64,000 nt of DNA, taken from positions 3,167,001 to 3,231,000 of the forward strand of contig NZ_JAQFIL010000001.1 of assembly GCF_029504655.1 (NCBI RefSeq). The letters run 5' to 3'. Positions 36,732 to 46,128 of the stretch are shown piece by piece. Both the position numbers and the translations under genes were made by a program. Position 1 is the first letter of the stretch; the number at the start of each line of letters is the position of its first letter. Under the pieces are notes generated by a model. The model had not been told where the DNA came from and made no database searches. It saw only the letters and a program-made list of their open reading frames with translations. Source of the stretch: Catalinimonas alkaloidigena. GTDB taxonomy: Bacteria; Bacteroidota; Bacteroidia; Cytophagales; Cyclobacteriaceae.

Positions 36732-38327
36732 ATGAATAAACTATCCAAGCTCAGCCCCCTCCCTTACTTATCTTTTCTTTTACTTGCATGTAGTCAGGAG
36801 GCAAAAAATATCTCTGATCAGCTGCAAATTTCAGCTGCTCCTATTCAGCTCAAGTACTCTGATACTTATCAGCCCCCACAGTTTGAGTCAGATAAACGCA
36901 TAGAAAATATTCATAAGTTAGCACCAGAAATCACCAGTATCTTCAACACGCATGCTGAGGAACAGCATTTTCCCGGCTATGTATATGGAATCGTGGTAGA
37001 TGATTCACTTGTCCTTTCAGGAAGTTATGGTGTAATTAATCTGGATAATCAGGTAAAGGTCAATGAGCAGTCGTACTTCAAGATTGCATCCATGACCAAA
37101 AGCTTTACTGCTATGGGCATTATGAAGCTGAAGGAAGAAGGTAAACTTGATCTGAATGCCCCTGCACAGCAGTATTTACCTGAACTTTCCACTATTGAAT
37201 ATCCCACCCGGGATGCTGCTCCTATTACGATATTCAATCTGCTGACTATGACCTCCGGCTTTCCTGAAGACAATCCTTGGGGGGATCGGCAATTAGAAGA
37301 TACCAATGAGGAGTTTCTGAGCTTTCTAAGCAATGGCATCAGCATGTCTAACGTACCCAACGAAGCTTTTGAATACAGCAATCTGGGCTACGCCATGCTG
37401 GGCAACATCATCAGCAGGGTATCAGGGAAGCCTTATCAGGAATATATCCGGGAAAATATTTTTCTACCCCTAGGCATGGAAGATACCTACTGGGAATATG
37501 AGGGGCTACCTGATGATCAGCTAGCGATAGGCTATCGCTGGGAAGATGAGCAGTGGAAGCCTGAACCCATGCTTCATGATGGTGCTTTTGGCGCAATGGG
37601 TGGTTTGATTACTTCACTGAGTGATTTTTCTAAATACGTCTCTTTCCATCTCTCTGCCTGGCCACCCTCCAATCCGCTGGATAATGGTCCGGTGAAAAGA
37701 AGTTCTCTCCGGCAAATGCAGCAAATGTACCACCCTCACCTCTTTACCGATGCCCGGGACGGGCAGGGCAATGACTGTCCCGTAATGATAGGCTATGGGT
37801 TTGGGCTAGGCATCCGCAAAGATTGTCATGGAGATATCCGAGTAAGTCATAGCGGAGGACTGCCAGGTTACGGTAGTGAATACCGCTTTTATCCTGAATA
37901 TGGGGTGGGCATCATCTCATTTGCCAATCGTACTTATTCACCTGCGGGTAGTGCCAATGCCCGGGTAATGAATTTGCTGATTCAAAAAGCAGAACTTCCC
38001 CACCTGCTTTTACCCGCTTCTGAGATATTGAGTACCCGCAAAGATCAGGTAGCTGAACTAATCCAAAGCTGGGATGAAGGACTGGGTGAACAAATACTGG
38101 CCGAAAACTTTTATTTAGATCAGTCCAGGAGCCACCGTATGGCTGCTGCAGAGGAGAATTTTCAGCAGATAGGAAATGTTCAAAACATAGGTGAGCTCAA
38201 AGCTATCAATCAGCTTAGAGGAACGTTTGTACTAGAAGGAGATAAAGGAAATGCCGAAGTTTTCTTTAGTCTATCGCCTGAGAAAAACCCTAAAGTACAG
38301 GCTATCAACATTCGACTTTTAGACTAA
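36732..38327 (+). CDS. Serine hydrolase, beta-lactamase/class C family, lipoprotein
   Basis: This 531-residue protein has a lipoprotein signal (LSFLLLACS). The beta-lactamase fold carries the SxxK motif SMTKSF (near residue 120), the YxN motif YSNLGYAML, and a third-motif HSGGLPGYGSEY. A C-terminal domain of about 110 residues follows. Family members are D-aminopeptidases, esterases or peptidoglycan peptidases, and beta-lactamase activity is not implied. The downstream phosphotriesterase-family gene is 31 bp away, so the two are probably co-transcribed. Confidence 0.9.
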   Translation: MNKLSKLSPLPYLSFLLLACSQEAKNISDQLQISAAPIQLKYSDTYQPPQFESDKRIENIHKLAPEITSIFNTHAEEQHFPGYVYGIVVDDSLVLSGSYGVINLDNQVKVNEQSYFKIASMTKSFTAMGIMKLKEEGKLDLNAPAQQYLPELSTIEYPTRDAAPITIFNLLTMTSGFPEDNPWGDRQLEDTNEEFLSFLSNGISMSNVPNEAFEYSNLGYAMLGNIISRVSGKPYQEYIRENIFLPLGMEDTYWEYEGLPDDQLAIGYRWEDEQWKPEPMLHDGAFGAMGGLITSLSDFSKYVSFHLSAWPPSNPLDNGPVKRSSLRQMQQMYHPHLFTDARDGQGNDCPVMIGYGFGLGIRKDCHGDIRVSHSGGLPGYGSEYRFYPEYGVGIISFANRTYSPAGSANARVMNLLIQKAELPHLLLPASEILSTRKDQVAELIQSWDEGLGEQILAENFYLDQSRSHRMAAAEENFQQIGNVQNIGELKAINQLRGTFVLEGDKGNAEVFFSLSPEKNPKVQAINIRLLD

Positions 38328-38358
38328 TTGATTCGGTTAATAACTAAATCGTTACGCA

Positions 38359-39396
38359 ATGCTCATGAAATTATCCCGAAGAAACTTCCTCCAGCGCAGT
38401 GTGTATTTGTCCGCCGCTACCGCTTTGCCTCTGCCAACACTATCTTACGTGCTTAAGGCCTCAAAGGTCATGACGGTGGGTGGCTCCATCAAAGCGAGCC
38501 ATATGGGCATGTCACTCATCCATGAACATGTTCTGGTAGATTTCATTGGAGCAGAAAAGATAAGTTTTGACCGTTGGGACAGAGTGCAGGTGGTAAAAAA
38601 GGTTTTACCTTATCTTAAGGAGATCAAAGGCCTGGGGATAAAAACATTGGTAGAATGTACTCCTGCTTATCTGGGTAGAGATGTGCACCTGCTGGAAGAA
38701 CTTTCTGAGCAGAGTGAACTAAATATCATCACAAACACCGGCTATTATGGCGCACGAAATAATCAGCACCTACCACAACATGCCTTTACAGAAAATGCCG
38801 AACAACTGGCAGACCGTTGGATCAAAGAATTTGAGAATGGCATAGATGGTAGCAGCATCAAACCGGGTTTCATGAAGATTGGCGTGGATAATGGTCCGCT
38901 ATCAGATATGCATCGCAAACTGGTAAGAGCAGCAGCGATCACCCATAAAGCCACCGGACTTACCATTGCCTCTCATACCGGTCCGGCACTACCTGCATTT
39001 GAAGAGATGGAAATACTCAATGAAGAAGGCATTGCCCTCAATGCGTTTATCTGGGTACATGCCCAGCATGAAGAGGATAGCCAAAAGCATGTGGAAGCTG
39101 CTCAGCAAGGAGCCTGGGTAAGTCTGGATGGCCTCAGTGAAAGCAGTGTAGAAAGATATACGGAAATATTAAAGCTACTCAAAGCCAATAAGTTGTTGGA
39201 TAAAGTATTGCTTTCCCATGATGCCGGTTGGTACAGGCCCGGGGAAGTTGAAGGCGGACAATTCAGGGCGTACACTGATATTTTTGAATTTATGCTGCCT
39301 GCCATGCGTGAGAACGGCTTCAGTGAAAAAGAAATCAGAACCATTTTCGTCAGCAACCCTTCTAAAGCTTTTACAATTTCTAAACGGCTGGTTTAA
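38359..39396 (+). CDS. Exported phosphotriesterase-family metallohydrolase
   Basis: This 345-residue protein begins with a twin-arginine-like signal (KLSRRNFLQRSVYLSAATAL). The amidohydrolase barrel has the N-terminal metal pair in SLIHEHVLVDF, a bridging acid in LVECTPAYLGRD, a metal His in SHTGPALPAFEE, another in the WVHAQHEEDS segment, and the catalytic Asp in LLSHDAGWYRPG. Relatives include phosphotriesterase homology proteins and lactonases; the substrate cannot be stated. An in-frame Met two codons later is an alternative start. Confidence 0.9.
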   Translation: MLMKLSRRNFLQRSVYLSAATALPLPTLSYVLKASKVMTVGGSIKASHMGMSLIHEHVLVDFIGAEKISFDRWDRVQVVKKVLPYLKEIKGLGIKTLVECTPAYLGRDVHLLEELSEQSELNIITNTGYYGARNNQHLPQHAFTENAEQLADRWIKEFENGIDGSSIKPGFMKIGVDNGPLSDMHRKLVRAAAITHKATGLTIASHTGPALPAFEEMEILNEEGIALNAFIWVHAQHEEDSQKHVEAAQQGAWVSLDGLSESSVERYTEILKLLKANKLLDKVLLSHDAGWYRPGEVEGGQFRAYTDIFEFMLPAMRENGFSEKEIRTIFVSNPSKAFTISKRLV

Positions 39397-40027
39397 TTTT
39401 TCTCACATCATGAAAAATTTTCAATTCTGGATAATATTTCCTTTGACTTACTGTCCTTCTGGGCTGCACCCCGGGGAGGAAACTTGTTTGGACTTGTATA
39501 AAAATTGGAGATGAACGCGAAAAGGGTGGATTGAGGCAGGTATTTTAAACAACCCTTTGTTTTGGTTTCTATACTTAATTCATTTTACTAAAAAGGCCCA
39601 TTCGCGACACGCAGTGTTGGATGACATGAAGTGGGTCACAGTGTAGGTAATAAGTTCGCTTGACCGTATACCTATTCTTTTTGAACTATTGATTTAACAC
39701 AAGTCTTAGCCAACTGCTTTTGCCGTAATACTAAAGCAAAGTACTATTTCCCAAGTTACTGCTATAGCTTCTGCTGAGCTTGCCGGACCGGAAGAATGGA
39801 TTATCATATTTCTTTCAAGCAAGACTGGAAGGTAATGGCAGAGAGAAAGTGATGAACTCACATATTCGGCAAAGCGATCTGCTGGCTGAAATGCAGAATA
39901 AGCATGCGCTCTTGTAAATTTTCACAAAGCGCATATAAGCAATATGTGAATCATAAAGGCTTAAGCAGTTAAGACATGGCTTTGTAGCAAATTTTACTCT
40001 TTGATTACACACTTTGTTCCATTTCCT
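39397..40027. other. Gene-poor stretch of about 630 bp
   Basis: No coding frame here is convincing. A 34-codon frame at 39410 (MKNFQFWIIFPLTYCPSG) and a 65-codon frame on the minus strand near 39815-40012 have no recognisable features. Short fragments on the plus strand near 39790-39920 (ISFKQDWKVMAERK, NSHIRQSDLLAEMQNKHALL) might be the remains of a decayed gene, but I cannot name it. No tRNA or clear repeat was seen. Confidence 0.5.
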
Positions 40028-40606
40028 CTACCTGACGAAATAACCATCATAATTGTTGACCCTTGCATTCTTGATGGGGAACTCATCTTCAGGATGATCG
40101 GTATCTAGAAAATCTACCAGAGGTTCCCACTGATTACCCTCACATAGATTTACGACCAACAGATCATCTTCTCTGTTTTTAAAGTAATCAAGCACATCTT
40201 TGTGATGTCGATGATATGCTTCCCTAAAGAGCTCTTCGTCAAATTTGACTGTCCTGTAAATGGTTTGTCTGAGTTTAATAACCTTAAAAGGGACCTTATG
40301 TAGTGGCCAGTTGAAGCGTGGATACTTACTACAGGACTCCAGCCATTCGTCTATATCTCGGATAGTCAGTATAAACTTACTGCCAGGATATGATTTATCC
40401 AGTTCTTTGTAAAAAGGGATGACCGAAATATCAGTAAAAGCATCATATTCATCTAGAAGATGTTTTTTAATGCCGTAAAGTTTGTGGGGAAAATATTTTA
40501 ATGAAGGATAATCATTGGTACGATACTTTAGGATTTTTAAAGCACTAGCCAGACTTGTAGTCGCAGTTTTGGAAAGTCCCAGGCCAAATATCTTGTTTAC
40601 AGTCAA
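40028..40606 (-). CDS. Sulfotransferase-family protein
   Basis: This 192-residue protein starts with the PAPS-binding P-loop-like segment IFGLGLSKTATTSLASAL. FILTIRDIDEWLESC is typical of the 3'-phosphate-binding region of the same family. It is shorter than cytosolic sulfotransferases (about 290), as is common for this bacterial branch. The acceptor is unknown: glycans or lipids are likely. It is isolated, with a long upstream AT-rich region. Confidence 0.87.
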   Translation of the reverse strand: MTVNKIFGLGLSKTATTSLASALKILKYRTNDYPSLKYFPHKLYGIKKHLLDEYDAFTDISVIPFYKELDKSYPGSKFILTIRDIDEWLESCSKYPRFNWPLHKVPFKVIKLRQTIYRTVKFDEELFREAYHRHHKDVLDYFKNREDDLLVVNLCEGNQWEPLVDFLDTDHPEDEFPIKNARVNNYDGYFVR

Positions 40607-40883
40607 AGTTTAGGATGATTTATATTATTAAAATTCATCCTCCTAACAAGATAAAACCATACCAGACCTTTAGTCGGAAGTAAGTTTTTTTAAGTTTTAT
40701 CATTGAATTGAAACATAAAATTATGATTTACAGATGTTTATACCACTTAATTCAGTTAAAATTTTGACTTTTTAAATGGGTTTCTGTTAAGCGCTGAAAA
40801 ATATTTTTTCTCACTACTACTTTTTTTCTAACAATCACAGCGATTATCAATTTTCTATATTTAGCCAACACAAATTTATTATT

Positions 40884-41228
40884 ATGGACAGTACCCTACT
40901 CATAGTCATCACCTGCGTCATCCTACTCTTGCTAATCGTTCCATTATTATTTTTTGTAAGAAGAAGGGTGGACCTGAGTACGGAAAATGATGTGCTGGTC
41001 ATGAAATATCCTTTGAGTACAAATAAAATTGACCTCAATAGTGAATTACAAAGTTGGGAATTACAGGAAGCTAATTATCTTTGGTGGGGAAAATTTCATG
41101 CTGTACATATGATTTTTAAAAGTGGAAAACAAAGAAACATTAGCTCTATCTTCAATCAATCTAACTTTGATGTGCTTTATCGCTTCCTGGAAAGCAGGTT
41201 TGCCGAGCGAAAAATTACTAAAACGTGA
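40884..41228 (+). CDS. Single-pass membrane protein, hypothetical, 114 residues
   Basis: One N-terminal membrane helix (LLIVITCVILLLLIVPLLFFV) is followed by RRR and a cytoplasmic domain of about 85 residues with alternating polar/hydrophobic strands (DVLVMKYPLSTNKIDL, ELQEANYLWWGKFHAVHMIF). That domain resembles small PH-like bacterial domains. No family is assigned. The ATG at 40884 follows an AT-rich leader. Neighbours are unrelated. Confidence 0.72.
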   Translation: MDSTLLIVITCVILLLLIVPLLFFVRRRVDLSTENDVLVMKYPLSTNKIDLNSELQSWELQEANYLWWGKFHAVHMIFKSGKQRNISSIFNQSNFDVLYRFLESRFAERKITKT

Positions 41229-41517
41229 TTTATTTAAACTACATTATTGCTGCACAAGTAGCATTTACCAAAGCCGAATCACTTGTTTATTATTTATGAC
41301 CGATGCGCAACAATTGAACTGAAACCCAGTTTTACTTGTAGTCATTAGTTATTAAACATCAAAGGCTAAGGATCTTTTTAACTACCTCTCTTTTTTACTT
41401 TTATGCTAGTTTACAATAGTAAATTTTAAGGAAACTAGCTAGTTAGGATTATCTACCTAAAGTGCTTATGTTTAACCAATTCAATTACTTTGAATAAGTC
41501 TTCTTTTTAACTTTTCT

Positions 41518-42591
41518 ATGAAATTCATTAATAAAGACAATTCCATTTTCTTCTCAACTTTAAGAACAAGAGTAAATCAGTATTTCACTGAAAATAACAT
41601 TTCCCGCTATGGCAATAGAGAAATGGTTATTAAATCAGTAGTATTGATCAGCCTATATCTCGCTGCTTATATTTGTATACTTACCCTCCCCTGGGCTGCT
41701 TACTTACTCATTCCTTTCGCGCTTATTATGGGCATCGCAAAATCTGGCATTGGTATGACAGTTATGCATGATGCTTTGCATGGTTCTTATTCTAAAAATA
41801 AAGTTGTCAACAAGCTAATGGGTAATAGCATATACCTACTGGGAGCCAATGCCAACGTCTGGAAAATACAGCACAACCTACATCACCATACCTACACCAA
41901 CATACATGGAAAAGATGAGGACATCAATACCAAAGTTGTAATCAGATTGTCTAAGCATGCACCTCGTAAAGCTTTTCATGCATATCAACACCTTTACGTC
42001 TGGTTCTTGTATGGACTGATGACCTTATTAATGTTCAGCAATGATTTTTATAAGCTGCTGAGATATCACAAAGCAGGAGAGTTTAAAGGAAAACGCGCCA
42101 GCATTGATCGTGAATATCTGAATTTGATCGGCCTGAAGTTAGTTTACGTGTTCTTCATGTTAATATTGCCGGTACTCGTAACTTCGCTTTTGTGGTGGCA
42201 GGTTTTGATTGGTTTTCTCATCATGCATCTGACAGCAGGCTTTATACTCTCTACGATATTTCAGATGGCCCATATTGTAGAAGGTACTGATCAGCCTCTG
42301 CCCAATGCTGAAGGAAATATGGAAAACGAGTGGGCAATTCATCAATTAAATACCACCGCTAATTTTGCACGTGATAACCGGGTATTGAACTGGTTTATTG
42401 GTGGACTGAATTATCAGATTGAGCACCATCTATTTCCTAATATTTGTCATGTGCATTATCGTAAGATTTCAGAGATTGTTGAAGAAACTGCCGCTGAGTT
42501 TCAACTCCCTTACAATGTAAAACCTACCTTCAGTGATGCTATTTTCTCACACATTAAAGCCCTGAAGCAGCTTGGTACTTATCCTGCGTAA
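41518..42591 (+). CDS. Fatty acid desaturase (linoleoyl-CoA desaturase-like)
   Basis: This 357-residue integral membrane di-iron enzyme has three His boxes: HDALHGS, HNLHHHTYTN, and QIEHHLFPNICH, the last with the Gln start typical of front-end and methyl-end acyl-lipid desaturases. Paired hydrophobic helices surround the boxes. No fused cytochrome b5 is present, so electrons must come from a separate ferredoxin or cytochrome. Likely role: unsaturation of membrane acyl chains, often induced by cold. It is monocistronic. Confidence 0.93.
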   Translation: MKFINKDNSIFFSTLRTRVNQYFTENNISRYGNREMVIKSVVLISLYLAAYICILTLPWAAYLLIPFALIMGIAKSGIGMTVMHDALHGSYSKNKVVNKLMGNSIYLLGANANVWKIQHNLHHHTYTNIHGKDEDINTKVVIRLSKHAPRKAFHAYQHLYVWFLYGLMTLLMFSNDFYKLLRYHKAGEFKGKRASIDREYLNLIGLKLVYVFFMLILPVLVTSLLWWQVLIGFLIMHLTAGFILSTIFQMAHIVEGTDQPLPNAEGNMENEWAIHQLNTTANFARDNRVLNWFIGGLNYQIEHHLFPNICHVHYRKISEIVEETAAEFQLPYNVKPTFSDAIFSHIKALKQLGTYPA

Positions 42592-42699
42592 TTCTAGCTA
42601 GCTAACTTTTCTGGTCAGTAAATATACGATATAGAAGCTATCATTTTGTTTAAGGAATAGTGCACGGCACGCTGAGATTATCCTGCAAGAGTCCATCTA

Positions 42700-42725
42700 A
42701 TTATCTATATTGTTAGATAGATAAT
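42700..42725. promoter_or_regulatory. 9-bp inverted repeat just before a secreted hydrolase gene
   Basis: ATTATCTAT (42700-42708) and ATAGATAAT (42717-42725) are exact inverted copies with an 8-bp spacer, 15 bp before the ATG at 42741. It may be an operator, or an mRNA hairpin near the ribosome-binding site. Confidence 0.45.
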
Positions 42726-42740
42726 TAATGATTTTTGCAA

Positions 42741-44120
42741 ATGAGGAATATAATAATACTCATAACCTATTTTCTACTATTCTCCCATTTAGGATTCTCT
42801 CAGGGCATAAGTATAAATGAAGAAAATCCTCGTTTCTGGTCTTACAACGGACAGCCAATTGTACTGTTGGGAGGATCAGTAGAAGACAACCTATTTCAGT
42901 ATCGGGAACTGGAGCCTCATCTCGACTTATTACAAAAGTCAGGAGGTAACTATGTCCGTTGCACCATGTCTAGCCGGGATGAAGGAAATCTGTGGCCCTT
43001 TGCCAGAAATGAAGAAGGCCAGTACGACCTGGATAAGTTTAATGAAGCATATTGGGAGCGTTTCGCTAATTTTCTGCAACTAAGTGCAGAGCGGGATATC
43101 ATCGTACAAATAGAGCTGTGGGCAACTTTTGACTTTTATAGAGAGATCTGGGATATTAATCCTTTTAACCCTAAAAACAATGTCAACTATGACATTAAGC
43201 GGAGCAAGCTTAGTGTAGAAGTAGACTCACATCCCATCTACACCGAGAATAACTTCTTCCGGTCTGTACCTTCTCAAATGAGCCTTTTTAGAGTACTGGA
43301 GTACCAGCAGAAGTTTGTGGATAAGCTGCTTGAGCATAGCCTGCAATATGATCATGTTTTGTATTGTATGGACAACGAAACCAGTGTCACCGCTGATTGG
43401 GGAAAGTTCTGGTCGGACTATACCAAAAAGGTAGCGCAGGAAACACATAACAAAAAAGTGTATACTACAGAGATGTGGGACCCCTGGGACCTGAACCATG
43501 TGGCACATCGCTCTACCATGGACCATCCTGAGATTTATGATTTTGTTGATATTTCTCAGAACAACCACAATAAAGGGCAGCTTCACTGGGATAATGGGCT
43601 AAAGCAAATAGAACGAATCCACCGGTCTGAGCATCCCCGACCGCTTAATAATGTAAAAGTCTATGGAGCGGAGGGCAACAAATTTGGTCACAACAATCAG
43701 GACGCAATTGAACGCTTTGTGCGAAACATACTGCTGGGTGCTGCCTCTACCCGTTTTCATCGTCCACCTTCCGGCCTGGGGCTTAACGACACCGCCCAGA
43801 TAGTGATTCAGAATATGCGCAAGGTGATCAATAGTTACGACCATTTCAATGCTGAAACATGTTCGCACCTATTGAAGGAAAGAGAAGAGAACGAAGCTTA
43901 TCTGAGAGCCAATGCCAATAAAGCTTATGCACTATACTTTACACAAGGCGGTGAGGTAAAGCTGGATCTAAGCAAAATGGGTAAAGAGGCTACAATCCAG
44001 TGGGTCAACCTGCTTGAAAAACAATGGCCAAAGCCAGAGCGCCTGACCTTAAATGCCAACACAAGTATCACTGCTCCCGATGCAGGAAACTGGATAGCCA
44101 TCATCAAAGCAAATCTATAA
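42741..44120 (+). CDS. Secreted glycoside-hydrolase-like TIM-barrel protein
   Basis: A protein of about 459 residues with signal peptide (IIILITYFLLFSHLGFSQ). It opens with a strand typical of cellulase-like barrels (NPRFWSYNGQPIVLLGGSVEDN), then GGNYVRCTMSSRD, DIIVQIELWATFDFYREIW and the candidate acid/base region CMDNETSVTADWGKFW. A second candidate acid occurs in VYGAEGNKFGHNNQ. A C-terminal beta domain (about 70 residues) closes it. This fits an uncharacterised Bacteroidota family of DUF4038-like or cellulase-like enzymes. The substrate is unknown. The in-frame TTG at 42735 is rejected in favour of the ATG. Confidence 0.78.
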   Translation: MRNIIILITYFLLFSHLGFSQGISINEENPRFWSYNGQPIVLLGGSVEDNLFQYRELEPHLDLLQKSGGNYVRCTMSSRDEGNLWPFARNEEGQYDLDKFNEAYWERFANFLQLSAERDIIVQIELWATFDFYREIWDINPFNPKNNVNYDIKRSKLSVEVDSHPIYTENNFFRSVPSQMSLFRVLEYQQKFVDKLLEHSLQYDHVLYCMDNETSVTADWGKFWSDYTKKVAQETHNKKVYTTEMWDPWDLNHVAHRSTMDHPEIYDFVDISQNNHNKGQLHWDNGLKQIERIHRSEHPRPLNNVKVYGAEGNKFGHNNQDAIERFVRNILLGAASTRFHRPPSGLGLNDTAQIVIQNMRKVINSYDHFNAETCSHLLKEREENEAYLRANANKAYALYFTQGGEVKLDLSKMGKEATIQWVNLLEKQWPKPERLTLNANTSITAPDAGNWIAIIKANL

Positions 44121-44139
44121 GCGAAAAACCCTTAAAGCG

Positions 44140-45774
44140 GTGAAATTTAGTCTGATACTTATTTTGACGGTTTGTTCACTCACCACTTATGCACAACGCA
44201 GGATCAGTCTTTATTATGATTCTGCCTGGGCACTCAATAGTAAGGCGCAGGCCAGTTACTTCAGAAATGCCTGGATAGATACTACTTATTATGTCTTTCT
44301 GGGCCCGGTGCTGGATTATTATGTAGAAGGTAAACTTGCGATGCAAGGCAAGTATGTGGCAGGCAAAAAGTCAGGAACCTTTACCTTCTACTACCTTAAT
44401 GGTGAGAAAAAAATCCAAGGGGATTTTCAGGACAACCAAATGGTAGGCATTTGGAATTACTTTTATCCTGATGGAATTCCTAAACAAAGTATAGCGTATA
44501 CAGATAATGATTTTAAGGTACTTTCTTATCATGATAAAGGTGGCACGCAAAAAGTGAAAGATGGCAATGGACTCTGGGAGGGATTCTACTTTTCACATAC
44601 TATAAAAGACACCATACATATCACAGGTAATGTAAAAAATGGCTTTAAAGATGGCTGGTGGGTATATTTTGACGACAGTGGAATAAGGTTATATGAAGAA
44701 AAGTACAAAGATGGTAAGTTCAAGTCAGGAAAGACTTATACTTCATCAGGTGCAGTAACCGGAAAAATTAACACTCCTTTGGGGAAAAAGGTCCTTATGC
44801 CTCATAGCATTAGCTATACAGAAAGATTTGTCTACGCACCCAATGTCATTAAGAATGAATATCCTTACCTGAAGTTTTTACCAGATGAAGTAAAACAATA
44901 TTTTGATCAAAATTGGAAGAAGTGCGATAAAGATAAAGCTACTTATTACCGCATTACTAACGAAGTGAATGCCGAAAGCACCAGTGGAAATATTACTGAT
45001 TTCTGGATGAATGACAATATCTACCGTAAAGGGAGGTATATCAATGGTAAAAAAAAAGGTTATTTTGTCTATTATCATGAGAGTGGGAATACGAAATCCG
45101 AGGGCAGATACAGTAATGACAAAAGAGTAGGTGCATGGAAGTATTATTATGAAGATGGAAGCCCATGGCAAAATGTATATTATGAAAAAGGACAGCGCTA
45201 TGTTGATCAGTACTGGAATGAGCAGGGCAAATTAAAAGTTGATCTGGGAAGTGGAGAGTATGAAGATATCTACGAGTATAATTCAATCACACTCCGGGAG
45301 ATAGGCAGTTTTACAGAGTATCAAAAAGATGGTATCTGGAAAGGCTATACCCAGGAAGGAGAGTTGTATTTTGAGGAGCGGTATAAAAATGGAGAGCTAT
45401 TACAAGCCCATAGTTTTGACGAAGAGGGTAATAAAATACCTTATCAGAAGAAAATTGAATACGCGGCCCCGAGCGATGGACTGGATGCTTTTTATAAATT
45501 TGTTGAAAAAGAAATGAAATATCCTACTTATACACGCCAGAAATATATTCAGGGTAAAGTGCTGATTAAGGTTGTAGTAGATAAAAATGGTAAATTACTG
45601 GAGGCAAAAGCCATCAGCTCACCTCATCAAGTCCTTAGCGAAGAAGCAGTAAGTGTGGTTAAAAAATATAATAAATGGAAATCAGGTAAAGAAATGGGAA
45701 AGCCTGTTCAGATGTTTTTTATTATACCGCTTACCTATGATCTTTCAGGAAGTCCTGCATCAACATTCAATTAA
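44140..45774 (+). CDS. YwqK/MORN-type repeat protein with C-terminal TonB domain
   Basis: This 544-residue protein has a signal peptide (ILILTVCSLTTYAQ). More than ten repeats follow with the pattern GxYxxGKKxGxFxxYYxxGxxKxxGxY (YwqK or MORN-2 type; for example YVAGKKSGTFTFYYLNGEKK). The last 90 residues match the TonB C-terminal domain (YIQGKVLIKVVVDKNGKL and LSEEAVSVVKKYNKW). Such proteins are exported envelope components; the 'antitoxin' label often attached to YwqK repeats does not fit. The start is GTG at 44140, 20 bp after the upstream gene, so co-transcription is likely. Confidence 0.85.
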   Translation: MKFSLILILTVCSLTTYAQRRISLYYDSAWALNSKAQASYFRNAWIDTTYYVFLGPVLDYYVEGKLAMQGKYVAGKKSGTFTFYYLNGEKKIQGDFQDNQMVGIWNYFYPDGIPKQSIAYTDNDFKVLSYHDKGGTQKVKDGNGLWEGFYFSHTIKDTIHITGNVKNGFKDGWWVYFDDSGIRLYEEKYKDGKFKSGKTYTSSGAVTGKINTPLGKKVLMPHSISYTERFVYAPNVIKNEYPYLKFLPDEVKQYFDQNWKKCDKDKATYYRITNEVNAESTSGNITDFWMNDNIYRKGRYINGKKKGYFVYYHESGNTKSEGRYSNDKRVGAWKYYYEDGSPWQNVYYEKGQRYVDQYWNEQGKLKVDLGSGEYEDIYEYNSITLREIGSFTEYQKDGIWKGYTQEGELYFEERYKNGELLQAHSFDEEGNKIPYQKKIEYAAPSDGLDAFYKFVEKEMKYPTYTRQKYIQGKVLIKVVVDKNGKLLEAKAISSPHQVLSEEAVSVVKKYNKWKSGKEMGKPVQMFFIIPLTYDLSGSPASTFN

Positions 45775-45785
45775 AATTAATCATT

Positions 45786-46058
45786 ATGCCAGTTGATCCT
45801 ACACCATGCGAACATTTTGACAAAGAGCAAATCAAGAGCGCTTCAAAAATGGAGTGCCAGGAGTGCGTAAAAACCGGTGATCCCTGGGTACACCTGAGGG
45901 TGTGCCAGACTTGTGGCGGTGTACATTGCTGCAATAGTTCTGTCAACAAGCACGCCACTAAGCACTATCATGACACTGGTCATCCGGTAGTGATTTCAGC
46001 TGAACCGGGAGAACATTGGGCCTGGTGTTATGAGGATGATAAATTTATGCCTTATTGA
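45786..46058 (+). CDS. UBP-type zinc-finger protein, 90 residues
   Basis: The whole protein is one ubiquitin-hydrolase-type zinc finger: paired Cys/His ligands in PCEHFDKEQ, MECQECVKTG, VCQTCGGVHCC, NKHATKHYHDTGH, then EHWAWCYEDD. In eukaryotes this domain binds the free C-terminus of ubiquitin. Stand-alone bacterial copies are known but have no established function. It starts 12 bp after the YwqK-TonB gene, so it is probably co-transcribed. Confidence 0.9.
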   Translation: MPVDPTPCEHFDKEQIKSASKMECQECVKTGDPWVHLRVCQTCGGVHCCNSSVNKHATKHYHDTGHPVVISAEPGEHWAWCYEDDKFMPY

Positions 46059-46128
46059 ACGAAGGTGGTAAACTGAAATCCGGAGACCGGGTACTGCTTT
46101 GAACTATCCGGTCTAACGAAGCCTCCAA

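Noticed and set aside
39815..40012. 65-codon minus-strand frame
   Set aside because: Cys-rich random-looking sequence with no similarity pattern; likely by chance in a gene-poor region.
41122..41322. Frame overlapping the 3' end of the 114-residue membrane protein
   Set aside because: Shifted frame of a plausible gene; composition not protein-like.
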